From Opitutales bacterium (GTDB lineage: Bacteria > Verrucomicrobiota > Verrucomicrobiia > Opitutales > Oceanipulchritudinaceae): a DNA stretch of 14,716 bases. Under the pieces are notes generated by a model, which worked only from the letters and a program-made list of their open reading frames with translations, searched no databases and was not told the DNA's origin. Below are positions 6,825 through 12,703 of this stretch, piece after piece. The position numbers and the translations under genes are program-made. The stretch's first letter is position 1. Each line of letters opens with the position of its first letter. The DNA lies in NCBI GenBank assembly GCA_007123395.1, contig SKLD01000062.1, positions 1 to 14,716 of the forward strand, in the 5' to 3' direction.

Positions 6825-7274
6825 TCAGACACCGCGCCGCCGGCGGATGAGGTAGTCGATGGTGAGACGGTCGGCCCCCGCCTGCCAAAGCAGGAGCGCG
6901 AGCGGAAAGAAGACCAAAACGTGGTGGCGCGGCAGCAGGTCGCCCGCGTCGAGGAGGGCGATCCCGATGGTGAAAAGTATGAAGGCGACGAGGCCCGCGC
7001 TGATGCGCGTGAACAACCCGAGAAGTAACAGCGCACCGCCGATCAACTCGGCCCACGGCAGGGCATAGCCGTAGGGAGCGGCGATGACTTCCGGCAGCCA
7101 CGCCGGATTGCGGTCTTGGAAACCGCTGCCGCGGTAGAAGCTGCCGACCCCATTGTTCACCTCGTTGACGACCTTGCCCCAGCCCGCGAGGACGAAAAAC
7201 CATCCAAGGGCGAGACGACCGAGAAACGCGGGAAGAACGGCCCCAAGGCTGCGGGCGGTGTTGTCGGGAAGCAT
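6825..7274 (-). CDS. DoxX family membrane protein (second)
   Basis: This is a 149-residue inner-membrane protein with four helices, at about 10-32, 70-90, 92-112 and 118-133. Family features are GRLALGWFFVLAGWGKV in helix 1 and YALPWAELIGGALLLLGLFTR across helix 2 and its turn. The loop after helix 1 is longer than in the DoxX at 5248 and contains GSFYRGSGF and a PAWLPEVIAAPYG stretch, as in DoxX proteins where the enzyme acts near quinones. The C-terminus ends in an arginine patch, consistent with a cytosolic tail. The start ATG 7274 puts helix 1 at the usual place. It is transcribed alone or after the ClpX-like gene (257-bp gap); its own promoter region is the AT-rich stretch around 7385-7445. 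Confidence 0.9.
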   Translation of the reverse strand: MLPDNTARSLGAVLPAFLGRLALGWFFVLAGWGKVVNEVNNGVGSFYRGSGFQDRNPAWLPEVIAAPYGYALPWAELIGGALLLLGLFTRISAGLVAFILFTIGIALLDAGDLLPRHHVLVFFPLALLLWQAGADRLTIDYLIRRRRGV

Positions 7275-7531
7275 AAGTTGTGCAGCGTGGTGGTTTTCCC
7301 CGCACCGGCAAACGGCAATTAAACAAATTTCGCGAATGGAGCGGGTGCCGCTCGAATACTGCCGGGAAGCGGGAGTGCTGCGTAAAATAATTTAATTCAG
7401 AGATTAGTTTGAATCGTAAACATTTATAACTCTGAGATAAATATGTGCGGAATATGTAGCCCAAGAAAAAATTACTTTCGCCGCACGCCCCGGCTATTCT
7501 GGATGGGAGTGCCTGCTGCCGGAGGCTTGGC

Positions 7532-9214
7532 TTATGTTTTGTCTTCGGTCCTGTCCTGCCCGGCGCTCTCGCCGGGGGCGGGATTGCTGCCGGAGGATGC
7601 TTGGGCATCGTCCGTTTCGGCCTGCCGGTGCTTGAAGCTTTCGACGACGAGTTTGGAGAGTCGGGCGTCGGGGTCACGGGCCATGGCGGTGTCGACGGTG
7701 AAGGCCGTTTCGCCGGTGTTGCGCGAGACGATTTTGAGGCCGTGCTCGAAGTCCTTGAAACGCTCTTCGAGGAGGGAACGGATGGTTTTGCGGGAGTCGA
7801 CGCATTGGTCGACAAGCGCGCCGCAGGCACCGTCGTCGAAGGTGAGTTCGAGTCCGTGGAGGTCGGCGAAACGCTTGGCGAACGCCTCGATTTCCGCGCG
7901 CATGGCGGCTTGGTGAAGATGGGCGTTTTCCTTGAGGAGTTTCTTCAGGTGTTCGGCAGGATCTTCGATCGTCTCTGCGGTGACTTCGAAGGAGGCAATG
8001 CCGGAGGAGGGCAGCTCGAACTTGAAGTAGCGGAAGACGCGCTCGAAGACGGTCATGAGCCCGCGCGCCCCCGTGCCCTCGGAGTGGGCGCGTTCGGCGA
8101 TGGCGCGGATGGCTTCGGTTGTCGTCTTCAGCTCGATGTTGTAGCCGCGGAAGTCTTCTTTGTACTGCTCGAGGAGGTTTCCTTCCGAGCTTGTGAGGAT
8201 TTCGACGAGGTCGTCGGCGCTGAGGGGATCGCAGGCCACGCGCACGGGCAGGCGGCCGATGAATTCCGGCTCGAATCCGAATTTGATGAAGTCGGTCGTC
8301 TCGATGCGGTGCAGGTAGTGGGCCGTGGTGCGCGACGTGACATCCAAGGAGTGGCCGAAACCGATATTCGCCGCATCGAGGCGCTTTTGCACGGACTCGG
8401 CGAGCTTGTCGAAGGCACCGCTCACAATAAAGAGGATGTGGCGGGTGTTGATGGAGCGCTTTTTCGGCTTACCGCCGCGGCTTGCCTCCATCATTGCGCT
8501 CATCTGCGCCATCATGTCGGTCGGGCTGAAGAGGCTCACGTCGGTGTCCTCCATGAGTTTGAGGAGGTTGATCTGCACGCCGCGTCCGGAGACGTCCTTC
8601 CCGCCGCCGGTGTTGCCCGCTGCCGCGATCTTGTCGATCTCGTCGATGTAGATGATACCGTATTGAGCGACGTCGGGGTTGTTGCCCGCCACTTTGTAGA
8701 GGTCGCGCACGAGATCCTCGACATCCGAGCCCACGTAGCCGGTCTCCGAAAACTTCGTCGCGTCCGCCTTCACAAAGGGCACCCCGATGAGCTTGGCGAT
8801 ATTGCGCATGAGGTAGGTCTTGCCCACTCCCGTGGGGCCGAGGAGGAGGATGTTCTGCTTGTGGTAGTCGCGCTCGGCGAGCTTCGGGTCCTCGAGGCAG
8901 CGGCGCACGTGGTTGTAGTGGTCGCAGATGGCGACGGAAAGGACGCGTTTGGCCTCGTCCTGCTGGATGACGAAGCGGTCGAGGTAGTCGCGGATTTCGC
9001 GCGGCTTAAGGTTGAACTCGCGCACGCGCGCGAGGATCTTTTCGGCCTCGCCGTTTTCGTCTTTGCCTTTCGCTTCGTCGCCACCTGCCGTCGCGCCGCT
9101 CTGCATGCCGGGCGGCACAAACGGGCCGGTGAATTTCACATTGCCGCCTTTGAGGGCCTCCTGGAGCTTTTCCTGGAGTTCCTCGAGCGGATTGCGCGGT
9201 TCGTCTTTGTCCAT
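7532..9214 (-). CDS. ClpX-like AAA+ unfoldase with extra C-terminal domain
   Basis: This 560-residue ATPase resembles ClpX, the hexameric unfoldase that feeds proteins to ClpP. The core is complete: Walker A GPTGVGKT (126-133), pore loop GYVG (159-162), Walker B IIYIDEID (187-194), sensor 1 ILFIVSG (260-266), a ClpP-docking-type IGF (284-286), arginine finger in EFIGRLP (R321) and sensor 2 in GARGL (R384). It differs from ClpX (about 420 residues) in two ways. There is no four-cysteine zinc domain: residues 1-60 are charged and glycine-rich instead. About 130 residues also follow the normal small domain, and part of that (453-523) looks like a second copy of the small domain. ATG 9214 is preferred to an in-frame start at 9265. 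It is divergent from the HU/IHF gene. No clpP is in the window, so pairing with ClpP is inferred only from the IGF tripeptide. Confidence 0.9.
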   Translation of the reverse strand: MDKDEPRNPLEELQEKLQEALKGGNVKFTGPFVPPGMQSGATAGGDEAKGKDENGEAEKILARVREFNLKPREIRDYLDRFVIQQDEAKRVLSVAICDHYNHVRRCLEDPKLAERDYHKQNILLLGPTGVGKTYLMRNIAKLIGVPFVKADATKFSETGYVGSDVEDLVRDLYKVAGNNPDVAQYGIIYIDEIDKIAAAGNTGGGKDVSGRGVQINLLKLMEDTDVSLFSPTDMMAQMSAMMEASRGGKPKKRSINTRHILFIVSGAFDKLAESVQKRLDAANIGFGHSLDVTSRTTAHYLHRIETTDFIKFGFEPEFIGRLPVRVACDPLSADDLVEILTSSEGNLLEQYKEDFRGYNIELKTTTEAIRAIAERAHSEGTGARGLMTVFERVFRYFKFELPSSGIASFEVTAETIEDPAEHLKKLLKENAHLHQAAMRAEIEAFAKRFADLHGLELTFDDGACGALVDQCVDSRKTIRSLLEERFKDFEHGLKIVSRNTGETAFTVDTAMARDPDARLSKLVVESFKHRQAETDDAQASSGSNPAPGESAGQDRTEDKT

Positions 9215-9235
9215 TTTTCGAAATTTCCGGGTTGC

Positions 9236-9262
9236 TTGACACGTGCGGAAGTGGCAGATAAC
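9236..9262 (+). promoter_or_regulatory. Candidate promoter for the HU/IHF gene
   Basis: A perfect TTGACA lies at 9236-9241. The best -10 is GATAAC (9257-9262), with a spacer of 15, slightly short. The predicted start would be about 40 bases before the ATG at 9308. The element lies in the shared 93-bp region divergent from the ClpX-like gene. Confidence 0.4.
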
Positions 9263-9307
9263 CATTCACTTCAAAAATCACGCCAATCCTATCACGACTT
9301 TCCGCCC

Positions 9308-9619
9308 ATGTCTTCGAACCTCACCAAGAGAGATATTGTCCTCAGCATCTACGAAGAGACCGGCTATCCGCAGAAAGAGGTCCGCGATGTCGTGCAACTG
9401 ACCTTGGACTCGATTGCACGGGCTTTGGAAGAGGGCCGCAACGTCGAATTGCGCAATTTCGGTGTTTTCGAGATACAGGTGCGCAAGTCCCGCGTGGGGC
9501 GCAACCCCAACCGCCCGGAAAAAGAGGTCGTCATTCCGCGCCGTGCCGTTATCAAGTTCAAGGCAGGCAAGGATTTGCGCGCCAAGCTCAAGGAACTCGA
9601 CCTCGACTCTATTGACTGA
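9308..9619 (+). CDS. HU/IHF family DNA-binding protein
   Basis: This 103-residue DNA-bending nucleoid protein forms dimers that wrap and sharply bend DNA. The N-terminal helical part begins LTKRDIVLSIYEETG, followed by a second helix VRDVVQLTLDSIARAL. The beta-ribbon arm follows: VELRNFGVFEIQVRKSRVGRNPNRP, with the family signature GRNP at 64-67, whose proline intercalates into DNA. The end FKAGKDLRAKLKEL closes the saddle. Length and sequence are nearer IHF than HU, but alpha/beta subunit assignment is not possible here. ATG 9308 is the only sensible start; no strong Shine-Dalgarno is seen. A long open frame also runs in from upstream, antisense to the ClpX-like gene, but that part is not coding. 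Confidence 0.95.
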   Translation: MSSNLTKRDIVLSIYEETGYPQKEVRDVVQLTLDSIARALEEGRNVELRNFGVFEIQVRKSRVGRNPNRPEKEVVIPRRAVIKFKAGKDLRAKLKELDLDSID

Positions 9620-9624
9620 GGCCG

Positions 9625-9640
9625 ACGCGCGGCGGCGCGT
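9625..9640. repeat. GC hairpin between HU/IHF gene and hisS
   Basis: ACGCGC (9625-9630) and GCGCGT (9635-9640) form a perfect 6-bp stem around GGCG, five bases after the HU/IHF stop. There is no following T run. It could slow transcription into hisS or be chance. Confidence 0.4.
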
Positions 9641-9697
9641 GGATCGATGCGTTCCGGGCTTGCGCTTGCGGCGGGAATCCGGGGAATAGGCGCGCTT

Positions 9698-11050
9698 ATG
9701 TTGGAGCGCCTACCAGGATTTCGCGACTTTTATCCGGAGGATTGCGCGCGGCGCGATTTCCTTTTTCGCGTGTGGACGGAAGCGGCGCGACGCCACGGCT
9801 TCCGCCGGTACGACATCCCCACGCTCGAGCCGCTCGAGCTGTTCACGGAGAAGAGCGGGCCGGAGATCGTCAGCCAGCTCTTCAACTTTACCGACAAAGG
9901 CGGTCGCGAAGTCGCACTGCGCCCGGAATTGACGCCCTCGCTCGCCCGCATGGTAGGTGCCCGTGTCGCCACCCTTAAGAAACCGGTCAAGTGGTTCAAC
10001 ATCGCCGAAAATTTTCGCTACGAAAAACCGCAGGAAGGGCGCCTGCGCAGCCACTTCCAGCTCAACTGCGATATCTTCGGCGAGCCCGGCCCGGCGGCTG
10101 ATGCCGAACTCATCGCCGTCTGCCTCGCCTGCCTGCGCGCATTCGGTCTCGGACCGGAGGACTTTGCCCTGCGCCTCAGCGACCGCACCCTCTGGACGCT
10201 CCTCCTCGAAGCCATGGGCATCGAAGGTACCGCCGCCATGGAAGTGCTCGGGATCATCGACAAGCTCGAGCGCACCCCGCGCGAGGAGACGCTGAAGCGC
10301 CTGCAACCCCACTTCGGCGACGCCAGCGAAGACTTTCTCGGGCAATTCGGCATGCTCATGGCCCTGCACGAGTTTGGAGAGATGGCCGACTTCATGCGCT
10401 CGCTCGCGCCGAACGCCGGGATCCGCGAAAAGACCGAGACGCGCCTCGGCGTGTGGCGCGAATTGCTCGACGCCCTCGACGCCATGGAGCTGAGCCCGTT
10501 CATCCGGATCGACCTCGGCATCGTGCGCGGGCTCGCCTACTACACCGGCTTTGTCTTCGAGGTCTTCAAGCTGGCGCCGGACGGTCCCGGCTACGCGGGG
10601 CGGGCACTCGCCGGAGGAGGCCGCTACGACCACCTCGTCAGCAAACTCGGATTTCCCCCCACCGAGGCTGTCGGCTTTGGCATGGGTGACGTCACCATGA
10701 CGCAGTTCCTCGAAGAGAAGAAGAAGCTGCCGCCGATCATCGAAGCGCCGGATGTCTTCATCGTGGCGGCGGGCGAAGCCGAGCGCCGCGCCGCCCTCGG
10801 TCTCGCCGGTCGTCTGCGGGCGGCGGGCATCCGAACGGAATATGCCCTCCGCGCCCCAGGCTTCGGCAAGCAGTTCCGCCTCGCCGGTCAATGCGGCGCG
10901 CGTCTCGCCGTCGTCGTCGGCACTGATGAACTCGCCGCCGGCAACGTCCGCCTCAAAGACCTCGCCTCCGGCGGAGAATCCGTCGTCCCCCTTTCCGGCG
11001 CCCCCGCCGCTGTGCGCGTAGCTCTCGAAGAAGGCATTGGTTCCGCCTGA
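9698..11050 (+). CDS. hisS: Histidyl-tRNA synthetase
   Basis: This 450-residue class II synthetase charges tRNA-His with histidine in the cytoplasm. Motif 1 lies in the first ~90 residues (LPGFRDFYPED, then LRPELTPSLARMV). Motif 2 is RYEKPQEGRLRSHFQLNCD (about 107-125). The histidine-binding loop is RGLAYYTG (277-284). GGGRYDHL (307-314) and a glycine-rich motif 3, AVGFGMGDV (324-332), follow. The C-terminal anticodon domain begins near PDVFIVAAGE and contains GKQFRLAGQCGARLAVVVG. Motif 3 here lacks the usual E-R after GFxxG, as in some other HisRS lineages. ATG 9698 is chosen because it matches the family N-terminus MLERLPGFRDF and has GGGGAATAGG just upstream; an in-frame ATG at 9647 would add 17 unlikely residues. 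It follows the HU/IHF gene by 78 bases. Confidence 0.96.
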   Translation: MLERLPGFRDFYPEDCARRDFLFRVWTEAARRHGFRRYDIPTLEPLELFTEKSGPEIVSQLFNFTDKGGREVALRPELTPSLARMVGARVATLKKPVKWFNIAENFRYEKPQEGRLRSHFQLNCDIFGEPGPAADAELIAVCLACLRAFGLGPEDFALRLSDRTLWTLLLEAMGIEGTAAMEVLGIIDKLERTPREETLKRLQPHFGDASEDFLGQFGMLMALHEFGEMADFMRSLAPNAGIREKTETRLGVWRELLDALDAMELSPFIRIDLGIVRGLAYYTGFVFEVFKLAPDGPGYAGRALAGGGRYDHLVSKLGFPPTEAVGFGMGDVTMTQFLEEKKKLPPIIEAPDVFIVAAGEAERRAALGLAGRLRAAGIRTEYALRAPGFGKQFRLAGQCGARLAVVVGTDELAAGNVRLKDLASGGESVVPLSGAPAAVRVALEEGIGSA

Positions 11051-11232
11051 CGCTTCGCCGCCCTCGGAGTGGCAGGGGGCCAACGGACTACAGTCCAAAT
11101 CGATAGAACGTCACGCCGCGCGAGACCACAGCGCTTCTCGGGTTACAAAACCGATCCACTCGGATTTCACTTTTCGCCAAAAATACATCAGATTTGCCGA
11201 TCCGGAATGGCAGATCCCTGGCGAAGGTCGAT

Positions 11233-11238
11233 AAAAAA
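11233..11238 (-). terminator. T run after tRNA-Pro
   Basis: On the minus strand six T residues follow directly after the CCA end of tRNA-Pro. A weak stem (GATCTGCC/GGCAAATC-like) lies further down. This fits a transcription end for the tRNA, but no strong hairpin sits just before the T run. Confidence 0.3.
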
Positions 11239-11315
11239 TGGTCGGGGCGACAGGATTTGAACCTGCGACCCTCTGCTCCCAAAGCAGATGCGCTACCAGG
11301 CTGCGCTACACCCCG
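11239..11315 (-). tRNA. tRNA-Pro (anticodon TGG)
   Basis: The minus strand folds into a cloverleaf of 77 nt with CCA encoded. The acceptor CGGGGTG pairs with CGCCCCG (one G-U). The D arm is CGCAGCCTGGTAGCG. The anticodon stem TCTGC/GCAGA encloses TTTGGGA with anticodon TGG (complement at 11279-11281). The T arm GCAGG/CCTGT encloses TTCAAAT. TGG reads CCA and, by wobble, other proline codons. The ORF-like translations through it are artefacts of the tRNA sequence. Confidence 0.96.
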
Positions 11316-11437
11316 ACAGGTCTTGAAAAGAGAGCCATGGGGAAAATGCGGACGGGGGCAACTCGAAAGAGAAGGGCCGTATGTCGTTTCTTGCGGAGAT
11401 GCGGAGATGGACAGACGCCATCGATCTGCGGCGGGGA

Positions 11438-12451
11438 TCACGGCCCGTCCAATGACTGAAGGTCGCGGAAACTGCGCAGGTCGCCCCAGTCGCCGCCGCG
11501 GATCTTGCGTGGACCGGATCGTCGCTTGCCGAAGAGACCTCGGTGTTCCCGGAACCATGATTCGATAAACTCTGCCGTACCGAGGATGGCCCCTCGGGTG
11601 GCGTAGCGGAAGCGTGCGCGGAGTTGCCCGAACGGAGTGAGCGATCCGAACCGCTGGCGCACCGCTTCCATTAGCTCGGGAGGGATTCGCGCGTCCTGCG
11701 GTTTACCTCTGCCGGGAGCACTGCCTTTGCAATAGAGAAGCACGCTGTAACGGGCGACGGCCTCCTGCGGCGTGTCGCCTCCGGCGATGGCGTGGAGGCC
11801 CGCGCACGCGCTCTTCACGCTGACGACGGCCTCGGCGTAGCCGCACCAACGGTATTTCGCCGGATCGCTGACGATTCCCGCCCGGACCGCGTTGAGGTCG
11901 ATATAAGCGGCCACGAGGCCGAGCGGCAGGCCGGTGCCTTCCACCAGAACGCTTTTGAACCGCCCCGACCAAAGCGTCCCGTGACGGTCGTGGGTGCGGT
12001 TGTACCAGATGGAGTAGCGCTGCTTCAACAGCTTCACGAACATTGGCAGGTTACACATCCGGCCGATAAGGTTGGAGCGCATGCGCTCCCGCACCTCGCC
12101 GCCGAACGAGAGTGCCTCGCGGATCTTTTCAAGCGTCAGGGCATGGCGGCTGTGCTCGTGCCCTCCGTAGAGCCCCTCGCACCGGTCGAGCAGCTGTGCG
12201 TCGGTCAGCTCCGGCACTTCCCCCGGCACCCGCGCAAGCAGATGCACATGGTTGTCGAGCAGACAGAAAGTCAGCACCTCCACGCCGCAAAACCGCGCCA
12301 CCGCCAACATGTGCGCGCGGAACATCTCCTTCTCCCGCGCTCCAAAAAGATAGGCCTGCCCGGCCGTGCGCGTCATCACATGATAAACCGCGTCCCGCTC
12401 AGAAACAACAACGCGGCGCATCCGCTTGGGAACAACACGATTCGAGTTCAT
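11438..12451 (-). CDS. RAYT-type (REP-associated) tyrosine transposase
   Basis: This 337-residue HUH single-strand transposase belongs to the Y1_Tnp family, the relatives of IS200 that in many bacteria mobilise short palindromic REP sequences. The HUH pair is H68-V-H70 in CLLDNHVHLLARVP. The expected catalytic tyrosine lies in KQRYSIWYNR (Y146 or Y150). GTLWSGRFKS (158-167) and AYIDLNAVRAGIV (182-194) are typical RAYT blocks, followed by KYRWCGYAEAV. About 130 extra C-terminal residues include RFGSLTPFGQLRARFRYA and a basic end (FGKRRSGPRKIRGG). This is longer than most E. coli RAYTs, but I recall similar tails in Verrucomicrobiota. The gene is intact, with start ATG 12451. Upstream of it lie two AT-rich repeats with palindromes that may be its target sequences. 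Confidence 0.88.
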   Translation of the reverse strand: MNSNRVVPKRMRRVVVSERDAVYHVMTRTAGQAYLFGAREKEMFRAHMLAVARFCGVEVLTFCLLDNHVHLLARVPGEVPELTDAQLLDRCEGLYGGHEHSRHALTLEKIREALSFGGEVRERMRSNLIGRMCNLPMFVKLLKQRYSIWYNRTHDRHGTLWSGRFKSVLVEGTGLPLGLVAAYIDLNAVRAGIVSDPAKYRWCGYAEAVVSVKSACAGLHAIAGGDTPQEAVARYSVLLYCKGSAPGRGKPQDARIPPELMEAVRQRFGSLTPFGQLRARFRYATRGAILGTAEFIESWFREHRGLFGKRRSGPRKIRGGDWGDLRSFRDLQSLDGP

Positions 12452-12493
12452 TGCGTGAGCGGAGCAAAGACCGGAGCGTCAGTCAAGCATTTT

Positions 12494-12579
12494 ATCAATC
12501 CGGTTAATTTTATCTAGCAACAATAAATAACCAGATTAATTATTTTAAGCCAATTTTTCGACGGCATAGCTTGAGGTTG
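12494..12579 (+). repeat. 86-nt repeat, copy A (imperfect palindrome)
   Basis: Copy A starts ATCAATCCGGTTAA and ends CGACGGCATAGCTTGAGGTTG. It aligns end to end with copy B (12592-12677), roughly three quarters identical, many differences being transitions. Its inverted arms, 12494-12506 and 12528-12540, have two mismatches. It lies 42 bases upstream of the RAYT start. Confidence 0.85.
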
Positions 12580-12589
12580 GAAATCAATT

Positions 12590-12640
12590 TAATCAACCCG
12601 GTTAATAAAATTGACAACAATAATTTACCGGGTTGATTAT
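12590..12640 (+). promoter_or_regulatory. Candidate oppA promoter inside a palindrome
   Basis: TTGACA (12611-12616) and GATTAT (12635-12640), 18 bases apart, form a plausible promoter for oppA. The -35 lies in the loop and the -10 overlaps the right arm of the palindrome 12590-12602/12627-12639, so a bound protein could block it. Copy A lacks the TTGACA at the matching position. Confidence 0.4.
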
Positions 12641-12677
12641 TGGCAAGTCGATTTTTCGGCGGCATGGCTTGAGGTTG
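12592..12677 (+). repeat. 86-nt repeat, copy B (perfect palindrome)
   Basis: Copy B starts ATCAACCCGGTTAA and ends CGGCGGCATGGCTTGAGGTTG. The period between the two copies is 98 nt. It contains a perfect 13-bp inverted repeat, TAATCAACCCGGT (12590-12602) and ACCGGGTTGATTA (12627-12639). A second small stem, CAAGTC/GGCTTG (12644-12649, 12666-12671), includes one G-U pair; its counterpart in copy A is AAGC/GCTT. Each copy could thus fold as two hairpins, as REP-like elements do. Confidence 0.85.
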
Positions 12678-12703
12678 TGGGATGGAGGGGTTTTGCTCTC
12701 TGG

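Noticed and set aside
7275..7531. AT-rich gap between DoxX2 and the ClpX-like gene, with TCAGAG/CTCTGA around 7398-7436
   Set aside because: The 6-bp arms are about 27 bases apart and could be chance. No RNA gene or promoter with both boxes was recognised, though a DoxX2 promoter is likely there.
6781..7830. A 349-residue minus-strand frame across DoxX2 and the end of the ClpX-like gene
   Set aside because: It overlaps two supported genes in another frame and its composition (Ser/Pro/Arg) is that of a shadow.
7601..9307. A plus-strand open frame of about 570 codons upstream of and in frame with the HU/IHF gene, as if an N-terminal fusion
   Set aside because: It lies antisense to the complete ClpX-like gene, has biased Val/Gly/Asp/Glu composition and no domain. 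HU/IHF has its own ATG at 9308 and normal length.
9710..11098. A 462-residue minus-strand frame opposite hisS
   Set aside because: It is a shadow of the certain hisS gene and has no recognisable domain.
11051..11238. Possible terminator or small gene between hisS and tRNA-Pro
   Set aside because: Only weak imperfect stems (near 11145-11170 and 11190-11216) were seen, without a T run on the hisS strand. Short open frames there show no coding character.
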